Of a DNA stretch of 64,000 nucleotides, positions 61,801-64,000 are shown in pieces. The DNA is from Azadirachta indica (taxonomy: Eukaryota > Streptophyta > Magnoliopsida > Sapindales > Meliaceae): the NCBI GenBank assembly GCA_022749755.1, contig CM040440.1, forward strand, positions 5,815,269-5,879,268, in the 5' to 3' direction. Numbering within the stretch: the stretch's first letter is position 1; each line of letters starts with the position of its first letter. The notes beneath the pieces were generated by a model. It ran no database searches. It was not told where the DNA came from and was given only the letters and a program-made list of their open reading frames with translations. A program made the position numbers and the translations under genes.

Positions 61801-64000
61801 TATTTCTGATTTGTCATTGTTTCTTTTTTTTTTTCTTTTTTTTCGTTTCCAATGCAGTTGGCATACCATTGTTTCTATATGCTGTTTGTATGTCAGATTG
61901 AACCTGGCAGTCAGACAGAGCAAGTGCCTCCATCAGCTGTACTACAGCTGGCTCCAGAGGATATGCATGGCTTCAGATTCCTGACTATTTCAGTTGCACC
62001 CCGTCCGGTATTGTTTGACTTTTATTCTCTCTTTTGACCATTTCCTTTTTCAAATCATCAACTGATCTTTGTCAGAAAAGTTTTTAGATTAAACAAAAGC
62101 AAAAAACAGAAGAGGGAAAAGGGTGGATGTGACATAATGTTTTCATCCTACATTGATCATTTTGAAAAGAAGCTTATTTTCTTGCACTGTGAATCTTGGG
62201 GACCGCAATCTGTGATCTTTATTGTCTGTGTAATGCTTTTTTGTTTTACTAACAGCATGTGATCTTCCTCAACTATATCATGATATGGCACTGGGTTTTT
62301 TCCTTATTTTTATTAGGAGGATGTCTATCTTGCCTCGTTCCTCAGTATTAGTTAATCTCAATTTGTTGTGGTGCAGGAGTTACATAATTTCACTTCATAT
62401 CATAAATATCATTTACTGTTTGACATCCTTGGTTTCTATCTACTTGTTGAAATTGGCTTGTAATTTGTTTATCAATAAATTAGTCATTGTGCAAGTAGGA
62501 TATGTGAATTTCTATATTTAAAATGGAGGCTAGTTTTGTAAGATTTTTTAGGTTCTAGTTCTTTTGAATGTTGTAGCTTCTTTCTTGTTTGTTGTGACTC
62601 TGATATGATAAGTACTTGATGCATGGTGACTTTCTCTGCTCAGACCATTTCAGGCAGACCTCCACCAGCAGCTTCCATGGCAGTTGGGCAGTTCTTTAAT
62701 CCTAAGGAAGGGGAGCAAGAGTTTTCTCCACAATCAATGCTTCTATCAACCTATTCTCCTAAGGTTAGTATCTCCAGAAGTGGTTAGCTTGTTTTTGGGG
62801 TCTGATGTCTAGAAACTTAAAGCTATAACTGCTTAAATTAATTTTACCTGCTTAATCGACTGCCCTTTGACTGAATGCATAATTTTGATGTTCTGCAGGG
62901 CATGTTTTTGAAGGAAGATCATCCCCTTGCTTTCAATCTATCATTTGCTATGAGTTTAGGCCTTTTGCCTGTTACGTTGTCTTTGAGAACTGCAACCTGT
63001 GGAATAAAGAATTCTGGGCTTCCAGATGAGGAGGCTGGAGACATGGAAAATAGTAGTAAGGAATATGCTTCTTTATATTATTGTCCACATCACCAGTGTG
63101 CTTATGATTTTTCTATCTTTTGTTAATTTGATATCGTAAACCAATGCGTTTCAGGATGTTTTTATTTATTTCTTTTACATGCATTTCTTTTAATTTTTAA
63201 GATCTGATCAAACTTTTTATATGGAATACTCGTTAGTTTCACTTTTCAATTTCTATATTAGGTTTTTCCTTTTCTTTTTCTACTGAGCCAGCTTACTTGG
63301 CATTTCAGGGCTTTGCAAAATGCGTTGTTTCCCACCTGTAGCACTTGCTTGGGATCCCATATCAGGTCTTCATGTATTTCCAGACTTGTACAGCGGGACT
63401 ATCGTTGTTGATTCTTCACCAGCTCTTTGGAGTTACACACAAGGATCTGAAAAGACCACTGTTCTATTACTGGTATGAAGTTTTCTATACAAGTTTGTTT
63501 TCTGTTATCATAACAGTACTTATTTTCATCTTATTTGCTTTCTAACATCTTCTATTGTTAACAATTTAGGTTTTTATTTTTGCATCCTCTGCAGGTTGAC
63601 CCACATTGTTCATATAAAACTAGCTTATCTGTTTCTGCCACTGCAGCTGCCAGCAGATTTTTGCTTTTATATAGCTCACAGGTAAAAACATTTAAGAGTG
63701 CAAATATTCTTGTGTTTGATATTGGATGTGCACATTCATCTGTTTTGTTGCTTTTTTTGTTCTTTAATTTTCCATGACTTGATGGATATTGTATAGGAAC
63801 GCAATTTCATGGATACACTGACTTGCAACTTACCTTCTTATTCCCAGAGGAGTTAGTTCAAATATTGTCTTTTGTCCAAGCGACTGGTCTATGAATAGGT
63901 CTCACAATGATGAAAAATTGGCCTCTATTAATCAAGTTTTTGTGATTAAAAGCCATTTAGCCTTATTTGGTTCCAGAAGTGGCTCTAGCTGCTGTCCATG
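55865..64000 (+). CDS. PGAP1-like GPI inositol-deacylase, 5' part
   Basis: Thirteen coding exons are visible: 55865-56155, 57160-57408, 58097-58287, 58370-58541, 59667-59804, 59880-60069, 61037-61182, 61611-61787, 61897-62007, 62644-62763, 62899-63055, 63309-63472, 63595-63681. They encode 731 residues in one frame; the family is about 1,100, so the C-terminal membrane-spanning part lies beyond the window. A signal-anchor helix is at residues 10-29 (VATTVILALWIGIAALYNLI), then LFIPGNGGSYKQ and VDLEGEHSAMDG. The lipase elbow VGHSIGG places the nucleophile at Ser213. PGAP1 (yeast Bst1) removes the inositol acyl chain from GPI anchors in the ER. Intron 1 begins GCAAGC, a GC-AG intron. From 63682 to the edge I find no convincing exon, though the last bases may start one. 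Confidence 0.93.
56697..56783. repeat. Tandem duplication of 43 bp in PGAP1 intron 1
   Basis: A unit starting GTAGAAGTTTCATG and ending TTTCAAG occurs at 56697-56740 and again at 56741-56783 with few differences. Confidence 0.9.
57574..57696 (+). other. Candidate in-frame cassette exon in PGAP1 intron 2
   Basis: Within the intron between exons 2 and 3 a 123-base open segment is bounded by an acceptor (TTTTTTTTCGCATAG) and a donor (GTGAAG|GTCCAA). It is exactly 41 codons and in phase 0, the phase of the host intron. The reading frame gives WFRNFIAVMELVPLVLQYIP and more without a stop. Including it would add 41 residues between the IHR and ILDQY segments, just before the lipase elbow. Nothing in what I know of PGAP1 contains this peptide, so it may be chance, an alternative exon or inserted gene debris. 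Confidence 0.25.
60356..60435. repeat. Tandem duplication of 40 bp in PGAP1 intron 6
   Basis: The unit TAAGAAGAAAGT...AAAATTGT occurs twice in direct succession (60356-60395, 60396-60435) with four or five differences. Confidence 0.9.

Noticed and set aside
63787..64000. Further PGAP1 exon after an acceptor-like GTATAG at about 63791-63796
   Set aside because: The following sequence does not continue the expected transmembrane region in any frame; the next exon probably begins at or beyond the window edge.

Overview
The window is nuclear DNA of a flowering plant, almost certainly a eudicot and probably a rosid. Genes have many short exons with GT-AG introns, intergenic DNA is AT-rich with poly-A tracts and simple repeats, leaders carry telo-boxes, and every recognisable protein is closest, as I remember the sequences, to an Arabidopsis protein. 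I cannot name the genus.

I rebuilt ten protein-coding genes exon by exon, and reading frames close across every junction in nine of them. The tenth runs off the right edge. In order they are: prohibitin PHB3 (+, 2.2-4.0 kb); cytosolic glyceraldehyde-3-phosphate dehydrogenase (-, 6.0-8.4); the cytosolic Fe-S scaffold ATPase NBP35 (-, 9.4-12.2); an F-box protein of the SKIP14 type (-, 14.2-16.3); cytosolic glucose-6-phosphate dehydrogenase (-, 19.5-25.3); the UBX protein PUX1 (-, 29.0-32.3); augmin subunit 6 (+, 33.7-39.6); a PP2A B' (B56) regulatory subunit (+, 43.0-47.2); a CXE11-type carboxylesterase (+, 50.3-54.0); and a PGAP1-like GPI inositol-deacylase, 5' part only (+, 55.9 to the edge). 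A non-coding first exon of an eleventh gene appears to leave the left edge on the minus strand.

The layout is one plus gene, a run of five minus genes, then four plus genes. PUX1 and AUG6 are head to head across about 1.4 kb. Spaces between genes hold microsatellites, short tandem duplications, long A tracts, a likely tRNA-derived SINE (in an AUG6 intron) and a decayed fragment of the PP2A B' gene just downstream of the intact copy. I found no intact transposon, no tRNA or rRNA gene and no CRISPR array.

The genes are housekeeping genes of separate pathways: glycolysis, pentose phosphate, mitochondrial scaffold, Fe-S assembly, p97/CDC48 control, spindle microtubules, phosphatase targeting and GPI-anchor remodelling. 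They do not form a functional cluster. Their common feature is conserved order: the set appears to combine two duplicated Arabidopsis segments (near At3g27280-At3g27325 and At5g40740-At5g40770, from memory). I see no convincing undescribed biological system. The items most worth checking are a GC-AG intron and an in-frame candidate cassette exon in the PGAP1-like gene, and the B56 pseudogene fragment.
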